Part shown: positions 32,042-38,451 of the stretch, in pieces
Layout of the letters: each line of letters starts with the position of its first letter
Numbering within the stretch: position 1 is the first letter of the stretch
Source: Flavobacteriales bacterium
Lineage (GTDB): Bacteria > Bacteroidota > Bacteroidia > Flavobacteriales_D > Crocinitomicaceae
Assembly (NCBI GenBank): GCA_947474675.1
Contig: CANJKA010000026.1
Coordinates: 1 to 38,451 of the forward strand
Length of the DNA stretch: 38,451 bases
Direction: 5' to 3'
Program-made: the position numbers and the translations under genes
Notes under the pieces: model-generated
The model's input: only the letters and a program-made list of their open reading frames with translations
Databases searched by the model: none
What the model was told of the DNA's origin: nothing

Positions 32042-33751
32042 ATGACTCTTTTACAACTTCAGGCGATATTGGTCAAGGGTGAAAGTAGTACTGTTGAGTT
32101 TAAAACATGTAGGAATAAACTGAACAAAGATGCTTTTGATTCTATTTGTGCGTTTTTGAATAGAAGCGGAGGTCACTTATTATTAGGAATCAACGATAAA
32201 AAAGAGATCACAGGTGTTGATGAAGGTTCTATTCCAGGAATCTTAGACACTATTGTAGTCAATGCGAATAATTCTCAAAAATTGAATCCACCTTATTATC
32301 TTTCTCCTCACGTTGTTGATGTTGAAGGTAAAAAGGTGATTTCAATTTATGTTCCTGAAAGTTCTCAAGTTCATAGTACTGCTGGAAAAATTTTTGATAG
32401 AAATGAGGATGGTGATTTTAATATAACAAATCATCCAGATTTGGTCACGCAATTGTATTTGAAAAAGCAAAAATCATATTCTGAAAATCAGGTATTTCCA
32501 TTTGTTCAACTATCCGATTTTAAATCATCTTTATTTGATCGTGTAAGAGCTTTGGTTAGAAATCAACGCCCAAATCACCCTTGGCTTGAATTGAATAATG
32601 AAGAATTGATGAAATCAGCTGGATTGTATAAAAAAGATATGCAGACTGGAAGAGAAGGTTTTACGTTAGCCGGGATTTTATTATTAGGAAAAGAAGAGCT
32701 CATTTTAAACGTTTTACCGCATCATAAAACAGATGCAATACTTCGTGTTGAAAATGAAGATCGTTATGATGACAGAGATGATGTTCGATTAAATCTGATT
32801 GATAGTTACGATCATTTAATGGGATTTATTAGCAAACATTTACCTGAAAAATTTCATTTAGATGGAGATCAACGAATAAATGTTCGCGATAAATTATTTA
32901 GAGAGATAGTAGGTAATCTGCTAGTTCATAGAGAATATGTTAGTCCATTTCCTGCAAAATTAATTATTGATAAATTTAAAGTTTCAACAGAAAATTGGAA
33001 TAAGTCACATAGTATTGGGAATATTGATCCAAATAATTTTTCTCCATTTCCAAAAAATCCAATGATAGCTCGTTTTTTTAAAGAAATTGGATGGGTTGAT
33101 GAATTAGGTTCTGGTGTAAGAAATATGTATAAATTTTGTGAGTTATATACTCCTGAAACGCATCCGATATTTATTGAAGGTGATGTTTTTAAAGCAATCA
33201 TTCCGCTTGATAAAACTACTACCCAAGTTGCTACCCAAGTTGCTACCCAAGTTACTACCCAAGTTACTACCCAAATGACTACCCAAATGCAGAGTCAGAA
33301 AATAACAGAAAGTATTCTTGAATTGTTAATTGAAAACCCTGAATTAAGTCGAAAGAATTTAACTGATTTGATTGGTGAAATCACTGAAGATGGGGTTAGG
33401 TATCATCTGGATAAGCTTAAAAAAGAGGGTAGAATTCAACGCTCAGGAACAACTAATGGACATTGGATTGTAATTTTAGATAAGGAAAAAACTACTACCC
33501 AAGTTACTACCCAAGATACTACCCAAGTTACTACCCAAGTTACTACCCAAATGGATAGTCAAAATGTACAAAATAGAATATTAGAACTATTGATTAAAAC
33601 ACCTACTTTAAGTAGAAAAGACGTATCCGAATTATTAGGAGATATTACTGAAGATGGTGTAAAATATCACTTAGATAAATTAAAACAAGAAGGAATATTA
33701 AAGCGTGAAGGTACTACAAGAGGATCTTGGACGATAATTTTAAAGAAATAA
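32042..33751 (+). CDS. AlbA_2 / RecG-related regulator with two TTQ-repeat linkers and two winged-helix domains
   Basis: A 569-residue protein. The AlbA_2 (Schlafen-like) domain spans about 1-125 (GESSTVEFKTC, GGHLLLGIND); an HATPase_c_4-like region spans about 245-375 (REIVGNLLVHREY, ELGSGVRNMY). The C-terminus holds two copies of a module: a TTQV/TTQM array (residues 393-416, then 485-504) followed by a winged-helix domain (about 419-480, then 507-569; shared EITEDGVRYHLDKLKKEG and DITEDGVKYHLDKLKQEG). It is usually annotated as ATP-dependent helicase RecG-related but lacks the helicase core. It is probably a DNA-binding regulator; target unknown. It ends 1 base before the DbpA-like gene, so the two are co-transcribed. 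Confidence 0.88.
   Translation: MTLLQLQAILVKGESSTVEFKTCRNKLNKDAFDSICAFLNRSGGHLLLGINDKKEITGVDEGSIPGILDTIVVNANNSQKLNPPYYLSPHVVDVEGKKVISIYVPESSQVHSTAGKIFDRNEDGDFNITNHPDLVTQLYLKKQKSYSENQVFPFVQLSDFKSSLFDRVRALVRNQRPNHPWLELNNEELMKSAGLYKKDMQTGREGFTLAGILLLGKEELILNVLPHHKTDAILRVENEDRYDDRDDVRLNLIDSYDHLMGFISKHLPEKFHLDGDQRINVRDKLFREIVGNLLVHREYVSPFPAKLIIDKFKVSTENWNKSHSIGNIDPNNFSPFPKNPMIARFFKEIGWVDELGSGVRNMYKFCELYTPETHPIFIEGDVFKAIIPLDKTTTQVATQVATQVTTQVTTQMTTQMQSQKITESILELLIENPELSRKNLTDLIGEITEDGVRYHLDKLKKEGRIQRSGTTNGHWIVILDKEKTTTQVTTQDTTQVTTQVTTQMDSQNVQNRILELLIKTPTLSRKDVSELLGDITEDGVKYHLDKLKQEGILKREGTTRGSWTIILKK
33218..33289 (+). repeat. 12-bp tandem repeat array 1 (six units, ACTACCCAAGTT type)
   Basis: Six in-frame units of 12 bases: units 2 and 3 begin GCT, units 5 and 6 end ATG. 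Copy-number change would keep the frame and alter linker length before the first winged-helix domain. Confidence 0.85.
33494..33553 (+). repeat. 12-bp tandem repeat array 2 (five units)
   Basis: Five units of the same 12-base family before the second winged-helix domain; unit 2 ends GAT and unit 5 ends ATG. Confidence 0.85.
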
Positions 33752-33752
33752 A

Positions 33753-35063
33753 ATGGAAAATCACATACAAAAAGTACTTTCAAATTTAAAGATTGATGCT
33801 TTAAATGAAATGCAATTGGCTTCAATCGAAGCAAACAAAGGGACAGAAGATTGTGTTTTACTTTCTCCAACTGGTTCAGGTAAAACATTGGCTTTTTTAC
33901 TTCCATTGTTACAACACTTAGATCCAAATGCGGATCACATTCAAGCGTTAATCGTCACTCCATCTCGTGAATTAGCGATTCAAATCGAAGAGGTTTTTAG
34001 ATCATTAGGAACTTCTTTCAAAGTGAATTCGACGTATGGTGGACATTCAATTAAAGTAGAGGAAAATAATTTCACGCAAGCTCCAGCTGTATTAGTTGGA
34101 ACACCGGGTAGAATTTGTGACCATAATAACAGAGGGAATTTAGATTTAAGCAAAGTGAAAATCTTGATCTTAGATGAATTCGACAAATCTCTAGAAATGG
34201 GTTTCCAAGAAGAAATGGGATATATTGTTGGAGAATTAAACAGTCTTCAAAAACGTATGCTTATTTCTGCTACTGAAATGAAAGATATTCCTGCTTTCAC
34301 AGGAGTTATTGATCCAATTCAGTTGAACTTTTTATCAGGAGCTTCAGAAGGATTAACATTGAAAATGGTGGTGTCTGAGGATAAAGATAAAATGCAAACG
34401 CTTTTTGATTTAATCTGTCAAAACACCAATGAATCGACAATTGTTTTCTGTAATCACAGAGATGCAGTGGAACGTATTTCAGAATTTTTGACTGAAATGG
34501 GTGTTGTAAATACGTTTTTTCATGGTGGATTAGATCAAACAGAACGAGAACGTACAATGATTAAATTTAGAAACGGAAGTTCTAATTATTTGATTACTAC
34601 TGATCTTGCGGCTCGTGGATTAGATATTCCTGAAATTAAATACATTATTCATTACCACATGCCTCCAAAAGAGGATGGATTTATCCATAGAAATGGTAGA
34701 ACGGCTCGTATGTCTGCAACTGGAACATCATTCTTATTAATGTCTCGTGATGAAGATATGCCAGATTACATTAAGAAAAGACCAGAAACGGTTAAGTTAA
34801 AAGATGACAATGCAATGCCGAAAAAACCGGAATGGGTTACGCTTTATTTAAGTGGAGGTAAAAAAGATAAAATCAATAAAATCGATATCGTTGGATTTCT
34901 TTCTAAAAAAGGAAATTTAGAGAAATTCGATTTAGGTTTAATTATTGTACAAGATTTTAGTTCGTATGCTTCTGTAAAAAGACATAAAGTAGGACAATTG
35001 TTGCAAGATATCCAAAACGAAAAAGTGAAGGGTAAGAAATTGAAAATCGAGATTGCTCAATAA
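33753..35063 (+). CDS. dbpA: DbpA-like RNA helicase with DEFD motif
   Basis: A 436-residue DEAD-box-family protein: Walker A SPTGSGKT (38-45), TPSREL, motif II DEFD at 141-144 instead of DEAD, SAT at 172-174, ARGLDIPE and HRNGRTAR (usual HRIGRTGR). The C-terminal ~70 residues (WVTLYLSGGKKDKINKIDIVGFL ... IIVQDFSSYASV) fit the DbpA RNA-binding domain, which in E. coli recognises hairpin 92 of 23S rRNA. It lies 12 bases before rluF, whose product also acts near the peptidyl transferase centre. The Asp and Glu needed for ATP hydrolysis remain in DEFD. The specific DbpA assignment is likely but based on the tail. Confidence 0.85.
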   Translation: MENHIQKVLSNLKIDALNEMQLASIEANKGTEDCVLLSPTGSGKTLAFLLPLLQHLDPNADHIQALIVTPSRELAIQIEEVFRSLGTSFKVNSTYGGHSIKVEENNFTQAPAVLVGTPGRICDHNNRGNLDLSKVKILILDEFDKSLEMGFQEEMGYIVGELNSLQKRMLISATEMKDIPAFTGVIDPIQLNFLSGASEGLTLKMVVSEDKDKMQTLFDLICQNTNESTIVFCNHRDAVERISEFLTEMGVVNTFFHGGLDQTERERTMIKFRNGSSNYLITTDLAARGLDIPEIKYIIHYHMPPKEDGFIHRNGRTARMSATGTSFLLMSRDEDMPDYIKKRPETVKLKDDNAMPKKPEWVTLYLSGGKKDKINKIDIVGFLSKKGNLEKFDLGLIIVQDFSSYASVKRHKVGQLLQDIQNEKVKGKKLKIEIAQ

Positions 35064-35075
35064 ATCTTTGTTGAA

Positions 35076-35852
35076 ATGGAAGAAAATACTGTAAACTCAA
35101 TTCGATTAAACAAAGCCATTAGCGATACTGGATTCTGTTCTCGTCGTGGTGCTGATAAAATCATTGAAGAAGGTCGAGTTGTTTTAAATGGTGAAGTAGG
35201 CGTACTTGGTGATCGAGTTACGATGTCGGATGAAATTGTAATCGATGGAAAGGTATTAGTTAGAGATTCTAAATTAATTTATATCGCGTTCAACAAACCG
35301 ACAGGAATTACATGTACAACTGAAAGAGATGTTGAGGGAAATATCATCGATTTCATCAAACACAAAGAACGAATTTTTCCAATTGGGAGACTAGATAAAC
35401 CTTCTGAAGGATTAATTTTTCTAACAAACGATGGCGATATTGTCAATAAAATTCTTCGAGCTGGAAATAACCACGAAAAAGAATATGCTGTTATGGTACA
35501 CAAACCAATAACAGAAGATTTCATTTATCAAATGAGTAATGGGATTCCAATTTTGGATACTGTTACACAAAAATGTTTTGTTGAACAAGAAAGTGAATTT
35601 GTTTTTAAAATTATTCTAACGCAAGGATTGAATCGCCAAATTCGTAGAATGTGTGACTATTTAGGTTATAAGGTCTATCGATTGAAACGATTGAGAATCA
35701 TGAACGTTACTTTAGATGGAATCGCACCTGGGAAATGGAGAGATTTAACGGACAAAGAAATGGCTGACATCCATAAATTGGTTTCAACTTCTACGAAAAC
35801 AGAAGAAGGTTCGCTGATAAAAGGGGAGTCTTTAGAAGATCAATCAGAATAA
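35076..35852 (+). CDS. rluF: 23S rRNA pseudouridine synthase RluF-type
   Basis: A 258-residue protein with an S4 domain (about 9-58: IRLNKAISDTGFCSRRGADKII) and a RsuA/RluB/E/F-type catalytic domain with Asp in GRLDKPSEGLIFLTNDGD (catalytic Asp about 107), then LTQGLNRQIRRMCDYLGY. RluF modifies U2604 of 23S rRNA in E. coli. The GRLDKPSEGL form favours RluF over RluB or RsuA. Same transcript as the DbpA-like helicase. Confidence 0.88.
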   Translation: MEENTVNSIRLNKAISDTGFCSRRGADKIIEEGRVVLNGEVGVLGDRVTMSDEIVIDGKVLVRDSKLIYIAFNKPTGITCTTERDVEGNIIDFIKHKERIFPIGRLDKPSEGLIFLTNDGDIVNKILRAGNNHEKEYAVMVHKPITEDFIYQMSNGIPILDTVTQKCFVEQESEFVFKIILTQGLNRQIRRMCDYLGYKVYRLKRLRIMNVTLDGIAPGKWRDLTDKEMADIHKLVSTSTKTEEGSLIKGESLEDQSE

Positions 35853-35955
35853 TTTAAATAAAAGGTTGCTATATTAAAAACTAATTTGATATTTGTATTG
35901 CTAGAATTTACCTTTTAAAATGTTGGATACTAAAAAGGTGTAAAATTAAAGAGAT

Positions 35956-36756
35956 ATGAAAAAAAAATCATTTTTTAAGTTTTTATCGTCCAAATTTCAA
36001 ACGATTCATATTGATAATCTGGAACTTCAAAGTCCACGATTTGGGCATGGTTTACCTTCGCATTCTATTTTATATACAACGATAAATATAAATAGAGAAT
36101 TATACGCCTCAACTTTACGTGATTTATTACATATTTCGGATTCTCTTCAACAAATTAAAGATCATAAAGACGAAATAGATAATGAACAACCGACTTGGAA
36201 TTCGAGATCTTTAAAGACTTTAGATATTGTTGCTCTTTATGGGGTTGTTTCAAAATTTAAACCTACAAGATTTGTTCAGATAGGAGAGGGGGAGTATACA
36301 AAAGTGGCAAAAAAGGCTATTCTTGATTCTAAACTTTCAACAAAAATATCTACAGTTGATTTAACCCGTTTAGATCATATTCAGACCCTGATAAATGATT
36401 TAAAAGAGAATGATATTTTATTTATAGATAATTCTCACAGTCATTTTTCGAATTCAACTGCTAAAATTTGTTTTTTAGAGATTTTACCTTTTTTGAAAAA
36501 AGGAGTTATCGTTCATTTCAGTGATATTTATTTACCAAGTGATTACCCACAATCGATGAGTAATAGATTCTGTTCTGAACAATATTTATTAGCAACGTTG
36601 TTGATGGCAAATCCAGATAAATACAGAACTATTTTTCCAAATTATTTCATCAGTGAGGACAAAGATTTAATTTCTATCCTGGATCCTATTTGGGATCATG
36701 AAAACCTTAAAAATGTAGAGAAAAGCGGGGTGTCTTTTTGGATTCAGATTGGTTGA
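35956..36756 (+). CDS. Class I SAM-methyltransferase-like protein
   Basis: A 266-residue protein resembling the class I methyltransferases often found in saccharide loci: RFVQIGEGEYTKVAKKAI (about 111-128) in the SAM-loop position, then NDILFIDNSHSHFSNSTA and EILPFLKKGVIVHFSDIYLPSDYP. The usual Gly-rich loop is atypical (QIGEGEYTK), so activity is uncertain. Substrate unknown; no sugar genes are near. It follows rluF by 103 bases. Confidence 0.75.
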   Translation: MKKKSFFKFLSSKFQTIHIDNLELQSPRFGHGLPSHSILYTTININRELYASTLRDLLHISDSLQQIKDHKDEIDNEQPTWNSRSLKTLDIVALYGVVSKFKPTRFVQIGEGEYTKVAKKAILDSKLSTKISTVDLTRLDHIQTLINDLKENDILFIDNSHSHFSNSTAKICFLEILPFLKKGVIVHFSDIYLPSDYPQSMSNRFCSEQYLLATLLMANPDKYRTIFPNYFISEDKDLISILDPIWDHENLKNVEKSGVSFWIQIG

Positions 36757-36803
36757 TTTTTTTGAAGATAAATTGAAATGGAAAAACATTAATCTTATTA
36801 GTT

Positions 36804-36834
36804 TTGTAATCATCAATTTAAAATTCTATCTTTG
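36804..36834 (+). promoter_or_regulatory. Promoter of the Fic gene: TTG-N20-TATCTTTG
   Basis: TTG at 36804-36806 and TAtcTTTG at 36827-36834 match the Bacteroidota consensus fully. A start near 36841 leaves a leader of only about 16 bases before the ATG at 36857. Between them ATACTATCAA occurs twice (36835-36844 and 36848-36857), possibly an operator. Confidence 0.6.
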
Positions 36835-36856
36835 ATACTATCAAATAATACTATCA

Positions 36857-37810
36857 ATGATTCCTCCTTATGATATTACTTCAAAAATATTAAAGTTAAT
36901 TACTTATATTTCAGTAAGTATAGGTGAAGTAAATGCTAACTATTTGAGTAAGCAGTCACCTCAATTACGGAAACAAAATAGAATCAAAACTATTCATTCT
37001 TCGCTGCAAATTGAAGGAAATACGTTGTCTGAAGAACAAATAATGGCCTTAATTGAAAAAAAACATGTAATTGGACCTGAAAAAGATATTTTGGAAGTGT
37101 TGAATGCAATTCGAGTGTATGATAAACTTATCACCTACAAAAAAACAGCAAGTTCAAGTTTTTTAGCGGCACACAAAGAATTGATGCAGGGCTTAATATC
37201 GGATGCAGGAAAATATAGAAAGCAAGGAGTTGGTATTGTTAAAGGAGATAAAGTAGAGCATGTAGCAACTCCTTTTGAGAACGTACCGTTTTTAATGAAT
37301 GATTTGTTTAAGTATCTTGAAAATAAAGATGAATTGACTCTTGTGAAAAGTTGTGTATTTCATTATGAAATGGAGTTTATTCATCCGTTTATAGATGGGA
37401 ATGGAAGAATGGGTAGGCTTTGGCAAACTGTTATTTTACTTTCTGAATATCCAATTTTTGAGTTTTTATCATTCGAAACATTAATAAGTCAAACTCAAAG
37501 TGATTATTATAAGGCATTGTCAGCGAGTGATAGCATTGGTAAATCAACACCTTTTATTGAATACATGTTGGATGTGATTGACAAATCGCTTAAACAATTA
37601 TTAAATTATAATAATAGAATCTTAAAAGATGTTGATCGAATAGATTATTTTATAAGTGTTTGTTCTACTGAATTTACAAGAAAAGATTACATGGCTATTT
37701 TTAAAGATATATCTTCTGCAACTGCAAGTAGAGATTTGAAAAAAGGAGTTGATCTTTGTTTGTTTAGCGTTTCTGGTGAAATGAATAAAACGATGTACAA
37801 AGTAATTTAA
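36857..37810 (+). CDS. Fic-domain protein with built-in inhibitory motif
   Basis: A 317-residue Fic protein: N-terminal inhibitory helix motif SLQIEG with Glu53 (class II arrangement), full Fic motif HPFIDGNGRMGR (176-187), and a C-terminal winged-helix segment (about 270-317: TRKDYMAIFKDISSATASRDLKKGVDLCLF). It is expected to AMPylate a protein target, with Glu53 blocking ATP until relieved. No separate antitoxin gene is next to it. Own promoter; likely a single-gene unit. The ORF ends naturally. Confidence 0.92.
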   Translation: MIPPYDITSKILKLITYISVSIGEVNANYLSKQSPQLRKQNRIKTIHSSLQIEGNTLSEEQIMALIEKKHVIGPEKDILEVLNAIRVYDKLITYKKTASSSFLAAHKELMQGLISDAGKYRKQGVGIVKGDKVEHVATPFENVPFLMNDLFKYLENKDELTLVKSCVFHYEMEFIHPFIDGNGRMGRLWQTVILLSEYPIFEFLSFETLISQTQSDYYKALSASDSIGKSTPFIEYMLDVIDKSLKQLLNYNNRILKDVDRIDYFISVCSTEFTRKDYMAIFKDISSATASRDLKKGVDLCLFSVSGEMNKTMYKVI

Positions 37811-37861
37811 CAGATGTAATATAATATTGAAATCATAAATTGATATTTATTTAGTTGGAAA

Positions 37862-37891
37862 TTGGATAGTTAAATAATGTAATTATATTTA
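37862..37891 (+). promoter_or_regulatory. Possible promoter of the Kelch-like gene: TTG-N19-TATATTTA
   Basis: TTG (37862-37864) and TAtaTTTA (37884-37891), one mismatch from consensus, about 49 bases upstream of the ATG at 37940. Confidence 0.4.
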
Positions 37892-37939
37892 CAACTAAAA
37901 TAAATTAGGATCGTTAACAAATCTACAACTTAAATTATT

Positions 37940-38451
37940 ATGATGTTAAAAGCATTTTTCAGCCCAAAATTAATATTTTTTTTATTTCTATTTTTTATTG
38001 TTAAAACTTCTTTTTCTCAAGATTGGAATTGGGTTTGTGGGGATAGCACTTATTACGAAATGGGAGACTATTGTAACTATTGGGATAATCAATGTTTAGC
38101 AAAACCGAGTAGTAGATCTGGAAGTGCTACCTGGACAGATAAAGAGGGTAATTTATGGTTATTTGGTGGATTTGGATTAGATCTTAATCAGGAAAAAGGC
38201 TTTCTTGGAGATATGTGGAAATTTGAAATTTCAACCAACCGTTGGAATTTAATAGGAGGAAATACTTTAAAGAATAAACTTTCGAATTATGGTACTAAAG
38301 GCGTTTCATCGCTTTCTAACATACCAAGTGGACGATGGAACAGTTTTACTTGGACAGATCAATTAGGTAATTTCTGGTTATATGGAGGTGCTGAAAGTTT
38401 ACAAAATACATTGTTAGAAGTGGAAAAAGGTGATTTATGGAAATTTGATCC
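37940..38451 (+). CDS. Secreted Kelch-like beta-propeller protein (3' end outside window)
   Basis: An open frame from ATG at 37940 (a second ATG at 37943 could also serve) to the window edge, about 170 codons. Signal peptide: MMLKAFF, long hydrophobic stretch, cleavage near TSFSQ. Then come Kelch-type strands: RSGSATWTDKEGNLWLFGGFG, LGDMWKFEISTNRWNLIGG, RWNSFTWTDQLGNFWLYGG and GDLWKFD. In Bacteroidota such proteins usually end with a T9SS sorting domain, which would lie beyond the window. Surface or extracellular location is inferred. Confidence 0.85.
   Translation, partial: MMLKAFFSPKLIFFLFLFFIVKTSFSQDWNWVCGDSTYYEMGDYCNYWDNQCLAKPSSRSGSATWTDKEGNLWLFGGFGLDLNQEKGFLGDMWKFEISTNRWNLIGGNTLKNKLSNYGTKGVSSLSNIPSGRWNSFTWTDQLGNFWLYGGAESLQNTLLEVEKGDLWKFD

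Noticed and set aside
33218..33553. Phase-variable on/off switch in the RecG-related gene
   Set aside because: The units are 12 bases, so changes in copy number keep the frame; only length tuning is plausible.
36857..37810. Fic toxin-antitoxin pair
   Set aside because: No small antitoxin gene is adjacent; the inhibitory motif is within the protein itself.

Overview
The window looks like a chromosome segment of a low-GC Bacteroidota, most likely Flavobacteriia. The evidence is AT-rich coding and intergenic DNA, two large surface proteins ending in a type IX secretion (T9SS) C-terminal sorting domain, promoter-like TTG-N(18-20)-TAnnTTTG sequences, a TonB-receptor-type barrel, and dispersed repeats that I associate with this phylum. 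I cannot name the genus from sequence alone.

Region 1-11,300 (+) is an accessory block of secreted surface proteins: the 3' part of a large multidomain adhesin-like protein (1-3681), a chimera-like secreted protein (4184-5866), a tiny secreted relative of its C-terminus (5917-6291), and a 1469-residue surface protein (6300-10709). The last ~270 residues of the first and last proteins, plus several hundred bases of non-coding DNA downstream, form two diverged copies of one >1.2 kb direct repeat. After copy A lies an intact gene; after copy B lies only a 35-codon signal-peptide-like remnant (11128-11235). Base composition shifts upward inside the genes between the copies, so this looks like a recombining cassette. 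An AT-rich islet follows, with a lipoprotein (11294-12166) and a small zinc-ribbon protein (12185-12394).

Region 12,900-30,340 is almost entirely minus strand. It holds a stand-alone response-regulator receiver, YceH, a DPP IV-type peptidase with a DUF2461 protein, two tandem paralogous lipoproteins, an OsmC-like protein, a secreted DUF6624-like protein, and an AAA/DUF4143 ATPase preceded by four short repeats at 33-34 bp spacing. Next comes a fatty-acid beta-oxidation unit (FadN-like fusion and thiolase, with a four-helix-bundle S23-type gene and a 92-bp duplication between them). It is followed by a hotdog thioesterase, an acidic conserved protein, DUF1272, an outer-membrane barrel protein and a GNAT acetyltransferase.

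Region 30,550-38,451 is plus strand: RhlE-type RNA helicase, an AlbA_2/RecG-related regulator with two 12-bp repeat arrays, a DbpA-like helicase with DEFD instead of DEAD, RluF pseudouridine synthase, a methyltransferase-like protein, a Fic AMP-transferase-type protein, and the 5' end of a secreted Kelch-like protein cut by the window edge. The DbpA-like/RluF pair suggests a small 23S rRNA maturation unit.

The parts most worth a second look are the duplicated and compositionally mosaic surface-protein cassette, a palindrome shared by its two repeat copies and the receiver gene, and the 33-bp-phased repeats upstream of the ATPase. No tRNA, rRNA, CRISPR array, transposase or phage gene was recognised.
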